From CAZCDS01 sp964497585 (GTDB taxonomy: Bacteria; Desulfobacterota; Desulfomonilia; Desulfomonilales; Desulfomonilaceae), in NCBI GenBank assembly GCA_964497585.1, contig CAZCDS010000002.1, forward strand, positions 1 to 64,000: a DNA stretch of 64,000 bases. Direction: 5' to 3'. A program made the position numbers and the translations under genes. Below, one piece after another: positions 55,247-63,786 of this stretch (position 1 is its first letter; every line of letters starts with the position of its first letter). The notes under the pieces are model-generated. The model searched no databases, had not been told where the DNA came from, and worked only from the letters and a program-made list of their open reading frames with translations.

Positions 55247-55565
55247 GGTCGCACCTCCTTGCCACTGAAGGACAGTGTCGAATCAATTGATGTGCTCGGT
55301 CTTCTTTCGTGCCGAGACCTTTGACGCGTCCGGCTTCGGCATTACCAAACGGGAAGAGTTATCGCCTCCTTTTCGTCCGGACGTTGTGCGCGGGCATTTC
55401 TTGCGAACCGTACAATCCCTAGCTTTTAGTATAGGGGGCCAAGGTCCCCGCGGCAAGGCCGGTCGGGCAATTCTCGTGGAGCCCCTTTAATCCTTTCCGT
55501 TTTTTCGGCCATCGCGTATAACAATCGCCAGGTCAATCCGTCAAATAGGATAGAATGAAGAGCTG
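55247..55565. other. Divergent intergenic region before the ECF sigma gene
   Basis: About 320 bases. It should hold promoters for the 62-residue gene and the sigma operon. A GAACC-type element at about 55406 followed by TAGTATA is a weak candidate; no reliable site is called. Confidence 0.4.
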
Positions 55566-56105
55566 ATGAATGACGCTGATCTGGTCAAAGAATTCCGGAA
55601 GGGAAATCGTGATGCCTTTTCAGAGCTTGTCAGAAGGCACACGCAACCTCTGACGATGATGATCCTCAAGATCGTCAGGGACGAGGAGGAAGCCAGAGAC
55701 ATTTCCCAGTCAGCATTTCTTAAGGCATTTGAGGCCCTTCCAAGATTTCTGATGGCCTCTTCCTTCAAGACCTGGCTCTATCGGATCGCGATCAATAAGG
55801 CCAAGGATCATCTTCGTAAAAAAATACCGGCTCCTGACACGGAATTCGTTGAGCAATCGACCGATTCCGCGTTGTCGGTTGGAGAGAGCCTGGAAAGGAA
55901 ACGATGGCTCAAGCGACTAAGGGACGCGGTCGATAGTCTCCCCGAGAAACAGCGTCTGACGCTGCAACTGAGGATCTACGAAGAGATGGACTACAGAGAG
56001 ATCGCCCGAGTTCTCGGAGGCACCGCAGGGAGTGCCAGAGCCAACTTCTTTCAGGCTTCCAGGAAACTCAGGGATATGCTTGGAACGGACCATGAGAAAG
56101 CTTAA
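55566..56105 (+). CDS. ECF-type RNA polymerase sigma factor
   Basis: 179-residue group IV sigma factor of the RpoE class. Region 2 reads DAFSELVRRHTQPLTMMIL and ARDISQSAFLKAF; region 4 has LPEKQRLTLQLRIYEEMDYR and EIARVLGGTAGSARANFF. It overlaps the next gene by 14 bases, which encodes a membrane anti-sigma factor. It should respond to an envelope signal and control its own operon; target promoters are unknown. Confidence 0.95.
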   Translation: MNDADLVKEFRKGNRDAFSELVRRHTQPLTMMILKIVRDEEEARDISQSAFLKAFEALPRFLMASSFKTWLYRIAINKAKDHLRKKIPAPDTEFVEQSTDSALSVGESLERKRWLKRLRDAVDSLPEKQRLTLQLRIYEEMDYREIARVLGGTAGSARANFFQASRKLRDMLGTDHEKA

Positions 56106-56640
56106 CTGCGACCAAGCCGAAAAGCTGATCATCCAGGAGCTCGATGGTGTTCTCGACTCAGGAAGAGCCATCGATCTCGAGGCACACCTGCGGGACTGCA
56201 GCGGCTGTAGACAATTCAAGGAGGAGATGGTCTCGATCCTGTCAGCGGTCGCCGCGGACCTGCCCGAGGAACCGGGTGAGCACTATTGGACGAACTATCG
56301 CGTCTCCCTCGAGGCTCGATTGGCCGAAAAAGACTCTCAACCCCGTTGGGGCCTCATGTTGAAGGCTGCAGGCGCGCTCGTTGCAGCGGGGCTGGTGTGC
56401 CTCATAATCTGGCTCGGGGAATTCGAGCTCGGACATCAACCCCTGACCGATCGGACCGTGAGACTGGAGGTTATTCAGGACCTGAACGTGGTCTATGGTC
56501 CGACTGACCCTGAGACTAGGCCATCCGCCGCAGTCTCCAGCCAAATGGTCAAGGCGTTGAGGCAGGATGCCACGGGGTACGAAGAGCGGTACCTGAGCTG
56601 GTTCGAGGTAGAGGACGAATCCAATCACCTTCTCCTGTGA
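56092..56640 (+). CDS. Membrane anti-sigma factor with zinc-binding ZAS domain
   Basis: 182-residue partner of the ECF sigma factor. The N-terminal ZAS domain has CDQAEKLIIQELDG and AHLRDCSGC, giving the His-x3-Cys-x2-Cys zinc site. A single membrane helix (AGALVAAGLVCLIIWLG, about residues 93-112) and a periplasmic tail follow. The start at 56092 lies within the end of the sigma gene, ensuring coupled synthesis. The cysteines could also sense redox state. Confidence 0.92.
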   Translation: MRKLNCDQAEKLIIQELDGVLDSGRAIDLEAHLRDCSGCRQFKEEMVSILSAVAADLPEEPGEHYWTNYRVSLEARLAEKDSQPRWGLMLKAAGALVAAGLVCLIIWLGEFELGHQPLTDRTVRLEVIQDLNVVYGPTDPETRPSAAVSSQMVKALRQDATGYEERYLSWFEVEDESNHLLL

Positions 56641-56660
56641 GAAGAAAAACGGAGATGGCT

Positions 56661-57251
56661 ATGCGCTGGTTGTTTGCTGTTCCCCTGTCGGCCCTGCTGC
56701 TGTTGGGCTGGATTGGACCGGGGCCTGTCTGGTCCCAACCGTCGCGGAGAGAGAAAGTTGAAGAACGGCTCGAAATTCTCAGAATGTGGAAAATGATGGA
56801 GGCCCTTGATCTTGACAAGGCCACAGCGGACAAGATGTTCAAAATCCGCAGCAAGTACACCAAGATCAAGAACGAGCTTCGACAGTCAATCCGATCGGAT
56901 TTTCGACAATTGAGGCGGAAGCTTCGCGATCCCTCCGGCGCCAACGAGCAAGAGCTGGCGAACCTGCTCAAGAGCATCCGGGAGAAGAGAAAGAAACTTC
57001 AATCCCTTTGGGAAAAACAATATGATGATGTCTCCAAGGTGCTCTCGGTGCGCCAACAGGCCGAACTCTTAGTCTTCCTCAAGGATTTCTCGAGGCAGAT
57101 CCGTTCGGTCCTCCGTCAGAGAAGACATGGTCCGCCACCACCGCCCGGCACTCTTGGTGCGCCCGGCCATCCCCGTCACGGCCCTCCGACTGGCGGGCCA
57201 CAGGGCCCGCCTCTCCGACCGGATGCATCGGACGATGTTCCGGAAGGCTAA
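56661..57251 (+). CDS. Periplasmic CpxP/Spy-like helical protein
   Basis: 196-residue exported protein with signal peptide (MRWLFAVPLSALLLLGWIG to about VWSQ). The mature part is helical with LTxxQ-like spacing (MMEALDLDKATADKMFKIRS, SVRQQAELLVFLKDF), as in CpxP, Spy and the heavy-metal sensor-type proteins. The tail is rich in Pro, Gly and His, a possible metal-binding segment. GGAG lies 6 bases before the ATG at 56661. As third gene of the ECF operon it may be the signal sensor or a chaperone that restrains the anti-sigma. Confidence 0.85.
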   Translation: MRWLFAVPLSALLLLGWIGPGPVWSQPSRREKVEERLEILRMWKMMEALDLDKATADKMFKIRSKYTKIKNELRQSIRSDFRQLRRKLRDPSGANEQELANLLKSIREKRKKLQSLWEKQYDDVSKVLSVRQQAELLVFLKDFSRQIRSVLRQRRHGPPPPPGTLGAPGHPRHGPPTGGPQGPPLRPDASDDVPEG

Positions 57252-57414
57252 GAGTTCGGCGGGCGGAGGCTTATCGTCGAGGGGGTAACCGCGGTTTACC
57301 CGCGCTTTCGAATCCATAATAATTACAAGGACCCGCGCATCGGCCTGCTATCAACCACATGGCCGGCCATCTCACTTTGGGAGAGGATCTCAACGGTTTG
57401 AACGCGGCGGGAAG

Positions 57415-57582
57415 TTAGCGGTTTTCTGTGGGGTCTTTGGGAATCTCGTAGAGATCGCGCTGCTTCTTGAACGCAGATTCCTTGCCGTCTTTGGTTATGT
57501 ACTTTCCGTCCATGATGGCGGCGCAACTATTAAGGAAGAGCGCAAGAGCAACAGCAATCCCGAACACGAATTTCATGAACAT
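57415..57582 (-). CDS. Small lipoprotein
   Basis: 55-residue protein with signal and lipobox LNSC (FGIAVALALFLNSC), leaving a mature part of about 36 residues: CAAIMDGKYITKDGKESAFK and a charged end. GAGG lies 9 bases before the ATG at 57582. It is probably anchored in the outer or inner membrane; function unknown. Confidence 0.72.
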   Translation of the reverse strand: MFMKFVFGIAVALALFLNSCAAIMDGKYITKDGKESAFKKQRDLYEIPKDPTENR

Positions 57583-57920
57583 GTCGCTCGACCTCGAACA
57601 TGAGTCGTTCCACAGCGCTTCTCGAAAGTAATTCCGATTGCCGACTTGTCTCATGTGGCGGCAGTTCCGCGTGCCGCGAGATTCCAGCCTTCCAACAGGT
57701 CAGGTCTCTCGAGAATTGTTACGAGTCACCAACATTTCAGCTCAGTGTCCCGTCCCTTCGACCGCGATCGGGGGCCGGTCACGCGGAAGCCCCTGGTCAT
57801 CCCTCGGGAGATTCACATCCTCGGTGCTTTGCGGGATCGCCGCGCATGAGTCTTGATCAATCCACCCGAGAGCGGCAGGGGCTTTACAGGTAGGTAGCTC
57901 TTGAGAGCCGGTTTGGCCCC
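57583..57920. other. Intergenic region
   Basis: About 340 bases without a credible gene, between the small lipoprotein and HU genes. A short hairpin (GCTCT/AGAGC, 57897-57908) lies after the HU stop but lacks a T tract. Confidence 0.4.
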
Positions 57921-58196
57921 CTATTTGCGGACCACGTCCCTCAAGGCCTTAGCGGGGGTAAACCGAGGTGCCTTCGTTTCAGGTATCTTAATGGGCTTTC
58001 GGGTCCTCGGATTGACCCCGTTGCGTGCCTTGCGAGTAGCGATGCTGAAGCTTCCGAGATCGGCGATCCGTATCCTATCACCTTTCTTCAGGACATCATG
58101 CACGGCCGACACGATGGTGTCCAGCGCGACCGTAGCGGCTTTCTTGGGGATGCCGGCCTGCTGGGCGATCTGCGACACGAGTTCAGACTTTGTCAT
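57921..58196 (-). CDS. hup: DNA-binding protein HU
   Basis: 91-residue nucleoid protein that bends DNA as a dimer. It has MTKSELVSQIAQQAG, the GDRIRIADLGSFSIATRKAR core and the DNA arm GVNPRTRKPIKIPETKAPRF, with the Pro that intercalates. AAAGGAGGAT, 5 bases before the ATG, supports the start at 58196. The gene is probably monocistronic. HU or IHF would also help DNA looping at the sigma-54 site described at 39.3 kb. Confidence 0.97.
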   Translation of the reverse strand: MTKSELVSQIAQQAGIPKKAATVALDTIVSAVHDVLKKGDRIRIADLGSFSIATRKARNGVNPRTRKPIKIPETKAPRFTPAKALRDVVRK

Positions 58197-58364
58197 GGGT
58201 ATCCTCCTTTTACCAACCCTAGAAAAATCACAAGACTTGACAGGCAATTCTTTAGCGCCTTATACAGACTATCCCGCAAGCTGTCAAGAGCCGTAGTCTC
58301 CTTTGACACCTCGGAAAATAGCCCCAGCCAGGTTGACCCGCCAGGGGCGTTGGTCTATGCTCTG

Positions 58365-58667
58365 TCAAGAGAGATGACCATGGACAGCATCCCGTTTGTA
58401 CATGCAAATCAGCATTTCACGATCCTTTTCGTTGAAGACCTGGCCTTCAGTGAGGTACGCGAGATCCTTGACCGACTCCTCGCACGGGACGCGTTCCATC
58501 CTGATGTTCAGCGATTGCGGGGGCGTTACCGATTTGAGATAGAGCAGTCCTCCTTCTCGGTTTGGGTAGCCGACAAGGACGTCTACATTCAGAGAGAACG
58601 AACCGCCGCCGGCACAGACGGCTTCCCCTGACAGTCCCTTGCCCTTTCGATCCATGGTTGGGCACAT
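58365..58667 (-). CDS. Hypothetical protein, weakly supported
   Basis: 100-codon frame with high GC in third position in the middle part (MERVPCEESVKDLAYLTEGQ and the next 20 residues look protein-like). The ribosome-binding site is weak. It lies between the TPR membrane protein gene and hup on the same strand. A plus-strand frame overlapping it (58376-58631) is nearly as plausible. No family recognised. Confidence 0.38.
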   Translation of the reverse strand: MCPTMDRKGKGLSGEAVCAGGGSFSLNVDVLVGYPNREGGLLYLKSVTPPQSLNIRMERVPCEESVKDLAYLTEGQVFNEKDREMLICMYKRDAVHGHLS

Positions 58668-58715
58668 GCCCCTGGGGCGTACCTCCGGCCCAGCGGGTTC
58701 GAGCCGGTTGCATCG

Positions 58716-59423
58716 CTACTCCGCCGCGGCAAGGGCCGCCATCCTTGCCCTTACGTAGGGGGCGTCCGGGGCCTTGGGGAACATTTTCAGATACTGTCGA
58801 TATGCCTGCGCCGCCTCCTTTTTCTTGCCCATGGCTTCGTAAATGGCCCCGATGGCGGCGCTGGCATCTCGTCGATAGGGTGAGTCGTTATCCTTTGACA
58901 ACTGATCGAAGAGGTTCTTGGCCGCCTCGTATTCGTTGAGCGCCATACGCGTCATGGCGATATTATACATGACGAGCCCCCCTAAGCCTTCTGCCACGAG
59001 CTCGGTGGACTTCATCCGCGTGTAGCGGTCAAGCGCTCTTTTGTAATCCTTCTTCATGTACAGTACGTGCCCGGAATACAACAGGGCCCTCTCACCCGCC
59101 AACTCTGAAGGATACGCTGACAGGATCGCGTCAAATTGTTTGAACAGCTCGTCCAACTGTCTGTCCGATGCCTGATTCTGGGCGAGCACGACTGTCCTGT
59201 AATTTCGGTACGCTTGCTCGAACAGTTCATGACTCGTCGATTGCCGGTACCGGCGATAGCTGTAAACCGCGACGCCGGCGACCAAAGCTGCAACCAAAAG
59301 AGCGCACCCGATAGTCGCTTTGCGGGGATTTTCCCGTACAAACTGGACCACCTTGTTTGACGCGGTCAGGAACTCGTCCGGTTCTTTGAGAAGTTCTTTT
59401 CTACTGACTTTCTTTTCCGCCAC
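58716..59423 (-). CDS. Membrane-anchored TPR protein (YfgM-like)
   Basis: 235 residues: short cytoplasmic N-terminus (EKKVSRKELLKEPDEFLTAS), one membrane helix (IGCALLVAALVAGVAVYSY, about residues 38-57) and a periplasmic TPR domain (KRALDRYTRMKSTEL, AIYEAMGKKKEAAQAYRQYL). This layout matches YfgM/TPR_21 proteins, which work with periplasmic chaperones near the Sec translocon; a SurA-like gene lies 4 kb away. The start is GTG with GAGGTG upstream. Confidence 0.85.
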   Translation of the reverse strand: MAEKKVSRKELLKEPDEFLTASNKVVQFVRENPRKATIGCALLVAALVAGVAVYSYRRYRQSTSHELFEQAYRNYRTVVLAQNQASDRQLDELFKQFDAILSAYPSELAGERALLYSGHVLYMKKDYKRALDRYTRMKSTELVAEGLGGLVMYNIAMTRMALNEYEAAKNLFDQLSKDNDSPYRRDASAAIGAIYEAMGKKKEAAQAYRQYLKMFPKAPDAPYVRARMAALAAAE

Positions 59424-59591
59424 AATTTCACCTCGCGTTCGGCGAACGAATGGGCTTGGAGAGGTTGGCGCTCGGGAGACAGTCCCCGCCAGGGGGGTTG
59501 AATCTGTCTCCTGTCTCGTCCGTTAATATCCCCCATTCACGGTAATCCTCACCGAAATGGAAAGGCACCGTCCCCTCCAGGTCAACGACAG

Positions 59592-59620
59592 TGGATAGCC
59601 GATCAGAGCGGCCAAGTCAA
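59592..59620 (-). promoter_or_regulatory. Promoter candidate for the YfgM-like gene
   Basis: Minus-strand TTGACT (59620-59615), 17-base spacer, TATCCA (59597-59592), about 170 bases upstream of the gene. Confidence 0.45.
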
Positions 59621-59626
59621 CGCAAT

Positions 59627-59646
59627 CCTTGCCGCATGCGGCAAGG
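59627..59646. repeat. Perfect 20-bp palindrome
   Basis: CCTTGCCGCATGCGGCAAGG, directly upstream of the -35 box proposed at 59615-59620. It could be an operator or a stem-loop. It is the only perfect palindrome of this length I noticed in the intergenic regions. Confidence 0.7.
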
Positions 59647-59938
59647 GAGTTGAACGAAAGGCTCAATATTCGCCGCCCCGCGTGAAGGTCGATCGACGGT
59701 CTTATGGCTTGTGCCCAAGACAATGACCGATTGCCCTTGGGGGGAGGCTTCATATCCTTATGACTTAAGGCGCCCAGGCCGCGCCCCGAAAGGACACGTG
59801 AGACTCTTGACCATAGAGATGGTCCGTGTGCTGGCACCAATGACTGAAGCCTCACACCGGAGAGACTTCTGCTCTTTTCTTGGAGGAGGCGGTGTGGTAG
59901 GTTAACCGGCGACCAGTTGGAAGGGGCACGATACTTTT

Positions 59939-62900
59939 TTGGGAGTAAAAGCCTCTCTATTGTCGGAGCGGATCTCCACACCCTTTGAGCAAGCCGTGCA
60001 GTTTCTTGCGGACTCCACGGAGAAGGGTGGAGCATGCGGTCTGAATGGTTCGGCGGGTGCATTCCTCGTGGCGGCGGCCGTAGCCCGGGGAACACGGACC
60101 CTGGCTACGATTCTACCGGACGGGGAGACTGCTTCTGCCGTTGCCGCAGATATCCGTTTCTTCCTTGGAGCCGAGCGCTTAGCGGAGAACCCACTACAGG
60201 ACGAGGTCCTGGTCTACCCGTCGTCAGACGCCCTCCCCTACTCCTTTGCCGGCTTTGAAACAGATGTGAGCGTCGGGAGGATGGCCGCACTCGGTCGCCT
60301 GGCCGAGGCCGCCCCGCCGAAGGTCGTCTCGGTCGGTCTGGACGCGCTGATTCGCCGGGTCGTGCCGAAGGCCGCGGTGAGGCGGACCAGCCTTTCCCTC
60401 AGGGTAGGCGACGAACTCAATCGCGAACGCTTCCTTGAACTCCTCGTATCGGCAGGATACAACCGAGCGCCGCTTGTCGAGGACACCGGAGATTTTTCGG
60501 TTCGGGGATTCATCATTGATCTCTATCCGCCGCTCTACCCTTCTCCCGTACGGATCGAACAGATGGGCGAGGAGATAGAATCCATTCGCTTTTTCGATCC
60601 ATCCAGTCAGCGGTCGCGCGACGAGGTAAGCGAGATCCACGTCGGTCCCGTGCATATGCTAATTCCCGACGAGGAATCCCGGAAGCAGGGTTTGCGGCTT
60701 CTCCTGGAACGCTGCGAAGACCGGGGCACGGAGAAGCGTGTACGTCGGAGACTTCTGGAAGATTTCCAAAACCGGGTGCGTTTCCCAGGTGCGGAATCCT
60801 ATCTTCCATACTTCATACCGGGTCTGGAATGCCTGATAGATTATCTGCCTCCCGATTCGACGATCATAGTACCAGACGCGCACACGCTTGATCGAGCGTT
60901 CGAAGACGCTGAGGAGGAGATCTTCAGAGGGTGGGAATCAGCCGCGGAGGAAGGACTTCCGGTGCCTGACCCGGCTGAGCTGTACCTGCCCAAGGAGGAG
61001 CTGCTCCGAAGGATCAGTCCCTTCCGCACGGTCGTGATGTCCCAACTGGAGATCGAAGAGCACGGGCCTGTCTCATACGAAATCCAGGTCACGGCCAACG
61101 ACGATATCAGACCGAATCTCTTGAAGTCTCAGGCACATGACACCGGCATGGCCGGGCTCGTCAAGCGCCTGGAACAATGGCGGGACGAAGGGAACGAAGT
61201 CCTGCTTGTCAGCCACACACGGGGCCAGGCCAATCGACTGCTCAAGCTCCTCGAGCCCTATGATCTTCCGATAGATTTCAGAGGGGAAGGCTTCGAAGCC
61301 TCGAATCTCGGCGTCCATCCCACGCCGGGCATCCGACTGTACGTCGGAGAACTCTCCTGCGGCTTCCGAATGGAACAGGCACGATGGATCGTCATCACGG
61401 AAGAAGAAATTTTCGGTTCACGGGTGAGGACGCCTCCGAGAAGACGCGCGCGCGGCACGAGCATCTCTTCCTTGACCGACCTTGCCGAAGGGGAACCGAT
61501 CGTTCACGAGGACTACGGCATCGGCATCTTTCGAGGCCTTGTGAAAAAGGAATTCGAAGGGGTCCCCGGCGAGGTTATGGTAATCGAGTACGCAGGTGGT
61601 GACTTGCTCTATCACCCTCTCGAACGACTCGAGTGCGTGCAGAAGTACGTATCCGGATCGGACGGTCCGTACAAGATAGACCGGCTCGGTGGAAAAGCGT
61701 GGGCCAAGACCAAGGCTCGCGTTACCAAGTCCATTCGGGAAATGGCCGCGGAACTCCTCAAGATTTACGCCGAGCGGGAAGTGGCCGTCCGTACTCCCTA
61801 TTCTCGGCCGGACGAGGAGTTCGCCACATTCGAAGCCGCGTTCGAATTCGAGGAGACCCCGGACCAGGCCGCGGCTATCAGGGATCTGATGGAAGCCCTC
61901 GACGCGGACAAGCCTATGGACCGGCTCGTGTGTGGTGACGTGGGCTTCGGAAAAACTGAGGTGGCTTTGCGTGCCGCATTTCGTGTCCTCATGGACGGCA
62001 GGCAGGTCGCGGTGCTGGTGCCCACCACGGTTCTCGCTCAGCAGCACTATGATACGGTCGTCCGCAGGTTAAACAGCTATCCCTTTGAAGTGGACGTACT
62101 GTCCCGTTTTCGCACCAACGCGGAGCAGAAGGACATACTGCGGCGTTTGCAAGAGGGCTCGCTCGACCTCATCGTGGGTACCCACAGACTCTTGCAGAAT
62201 GACGTCACGTTCCGGGATCTCGGGCTCATCGTGGTCGACGAAGAGCACCGATTCGGGGTGGCCCACAAGGAGAAGATCAAGAAGTACAAGGCCCGAATAG
62301 ACGTGTTGACGCTGACCGCCACCCCGATCCCCCGAACGTTGCACATGTCACTCACAGGAATTCGAGACCTTTCTCTCATAGAGACGCCGCCGGTAAACAG
62401 GAAATCGATCCGTACCCGGGTGCTGAAGCAATCGGATGATGTTATTCGGGACGCGCTTCTCCGAGAACTCAGCAGGGGAGGCCAGGCATTCTATCTGCAC
62501 AACCGGGTGCGTACGATTTTCAGACGTGCGTCAGCACTCCAGCGTCTCGTTCCCGAGGGCAGGTTCGGGGTGGCACATGGCCAGATGTCCTCTCGGGAGC
62601 TTGAGCAGGTAATGCTTGACTTCGTGCGCGGACGGTTCGACGTCCTCGTCTGCACGAGCATCATTGAATCTGGCCTTGATATTCCCCGAGCAAACACGAT
62701 CATCATAGAGCGCGCCGACACGTTCGGTCTCGCGGATCTGTACCAGTTGCGCGGTCGTGTAGGGCGCTCCCATGTCCGGGCCTATGCCTATCTCCTCACC
62801 CCCCCGGAAGCCCTCATGACCTCTGACGCGGTGAAGAGACTGGCAGTGATCCAGGAACACTCGGATCTCGGCCAGGGATTCCGCATCGCGATGCGGGACA

Positions 62901-63484
62901 TGGAGATCCGTGGCGCTGGGAACATCCTCGGTACCTCACAGTCAGGTCACGTGGCCCTGGTGGGGTACGAGATGTACTTGAATCTTCTGGAACAGGCCGT
63001 GAAGGAAATCAAGGGCGAATCGCCTCCACCGAGAATCGATCCCGAGATCAGATTGAAGCTGGAAGCCATGGTCCCTGAGGACTACGTGCCTGACCCCCGG
63101 CAAAGGATGAATCTCTACAAGAGACTCTCCAGAGCCCGGGACGAAAGCAGGATTGAAGAGGTCGAGGAAGAGATGCTCGACCTGTATGGAAAGGCGCCTG
63201 TGCAAGTATCCAACCTCCTACGCGTCATGCGAATCAGGCAAAAGATGAAGCTTCTGGGGATTGCAAGGCTCGAATATAACAAACAAAATCTTGTCCTTGC
63301 CTTTGACCCCACGACGCCGGTTAAACCTGAGGCCCTGGTTGCCTGGGCTCACCAGGATCCCACGAGCCTGAGACTCCTGCCGGGAGATCGCCTCGTGTAT
63401 CGAATCGGAGACGTGGAGCAAGACGCGCGGATTGCGGGAGCCTTTGATTTGCTTGACAAATTGGAGAGGATCGCGTCCGGCTGA
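59939..63484 (+). CDS. mfd: Transcription-repair coupling factor
   Basis: Removes stalled RNA polymerase from DNA lesions and recruits UvrA. The 1181-residue protein has a UvrB-like N-terminal module (ILPDGETASAVAADIRFFLG, YPSSDALPY), the RNA-polymerase-interaction domain (EPIVHEDYGIGIFRGL), the translocase with Walker A GDVGFGKTE and DEEHRFGVAHKE, and the C-terminal TRCF domain. The only in-frame start after the upstream stop is TTG at 59939, with GAAGGGG 12 bases upstream; a TTG at 59957 is the alternative. Start is therefore uncertain, the rest firm. Confidence 0.96.
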   Translation: MGVKASLLSERISTPFEQAVQFLADSTEKGGACGLNGSAGAFLVAAAVARGTRTLATILPDGETASAVAADIRFFLGAERLAENPLQDEVLVYPSSDALPYSFAGFETDVSVGRMAALGRLAEAAPPKVVSVGLDALIRRVVPKAAVRRTSLSLRVGDELNRERFLELLVSAGYNRAPLVEDTGDFSVRGFIIDLYPPLYPSPVRIEQMGEEIESIRFFDPSSQRSRDEVSEIHVGPVHMLIPDEESRKQGLRLLLERCEDRGTEKRVRRRLLEDFQNRVRFPGAESYLPYFIPGLECLIDYLPPDSTIIVPDAHTLDRAFEDAEEEIFRGWESAAEEGLPVPDPAELYLPKEELLRRISPFRTVVMSQLEIEEHGPVSYEIQVTANDDIRPNLLKSQAHDTGMAGLVKRLEQWRDEGNEVLLVSHTRGQANRLLKLLEPYDLPIDFRGEGFEASNLGVHPTPGIRLYVGELSCGFRMEQARWIVITEEEIFGSRVRTPPRRRARGTSISSLTDLAEGEPIVHEDYGIGIFRGLVKKEFEGVPGEVMVIEYAGGDLLYHPLERLECVQKYVSGSDGPYKIDRLGGKAWAKTKARVTKSIREMAAELLKIYAEREVAVRTPYSRPDEEFATFEAAFEFEETPDQAAAIRDLMEALDADKPMDRLVCGDVGFGKTEVALRAAFRVLMDGRQVAVLVPTTVLAQQHYDTVVRRLNSYPFEVDVLSRFRTNAEQKDILRRLQEGSLDLIVGTHRLLQNDVTFRDLGLIVVDEEHRFGVAHKEKIKKYKARIDVLTLTATPIPRTLHMSLTGIRDLSLIETPPVNRKSIRTRVLKQSDDVIRDALLRELSRGGQAFYLHNRVRTIFRRASALQRLVPEGRFGVAHGQMSSRELEQVMLDFVRGRFDVLVCTSIIESGLDIPRANTIIIERADTFGLADLYQLRGRVGRSHVRAYAYLLTPPEALMTSDAVKRLAVIQEHSDLGQGFRIAMRDMEIRGAGNILGTSQSGHVALVGYEMYLNLLEQAVKEIKGESPPPRIDPEIRLKLEAMVPEDYVPDPRQRMNLYKRLSRARDESRIEEVEEEMLDLYGKAPVQVSNLLRVMRIRQKMKLLGIARLEYNKQNLVLAFDPTTPVKPEALVAWAHQDPTSLRLLPGDRLVYRIGDVEQDARIAGAFDLLDKLERIASG

Positions 63485-63504
63485 TCCGAGCTCGCGCGGA
63501 TCAG
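63481..63504 (+). terminator. Stem-loop at the end of mfd
   Basis: 8-bp stem CTGATCCG/CGGATCAG that includes the mfd stop codon. No T tract follows; it may slow or protect the transcript rather than end it. Confidence 0.4.
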
Positions 63505-63786
63505 TCAAGATCGCAAACGTTTTCGAACGCCGCCACCGGACTATGAAGAGACGGATCTGTCCCAAAGAATATGAAATTCCGTGCCATCCCTTCTCCGCGG
63601 CTCACAGAAGCTTTTGGGTGGCACCGTCCAGGCCGAGCGTGGTAAGTGTCTTCGTAAGACCGTCCCTGTTGTCGATTTTTTCGCAAGTCCGTGATCCGAG
63701 GAGGCAAAACGTGGAATCCGCGTTCGCCGGGGATTGAAAAAAGGAGGCATTTCAGCTAAGGGTAAACCAGCCGATGGAACGGAGAA
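63485..63786. other. Intergenic region between mfd and the SurA-like gene
   Basis: About 300 bases with no gene seen. A GGAGG at about 63751 (AAAAGGAGGCATTTC) is not followed by a frame of useful length. Confidence 0.4.

Larger units (their letters stand above)
59424..59938. other. Divergent intergenic region before mfd
   Basis: About 515 bases. It contains the promoter candidate and the palindrome listed separately. Minus frames here have no ribosome-binding site and end in the mfd region. The part nearest to mfd ends in a T6 run that leads straight into the TTG start. Confidence 0.5.

Noticed and set aside
58376..58631. Plus-strand frame opposite the weak gene at 58365-58667
   Set aside because: Third-position GC is similar, but neighbours on both sides are minus-strand and the middle of the minus frame has stronger codon bias; left undecided in favour of minus.
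58690..58720. GGTTCGAGCC resembling a tRNA T-loop
   Set aside because: The surrounding bases do not form a T-stem, acceptor stem or anticodon arm.
59523..60095. 190-codon minus frame before and inside mfd
   Set aside because: It overlaps the start of mfd, lacks a ribosome-binding site and has the composition of a shadow frame.
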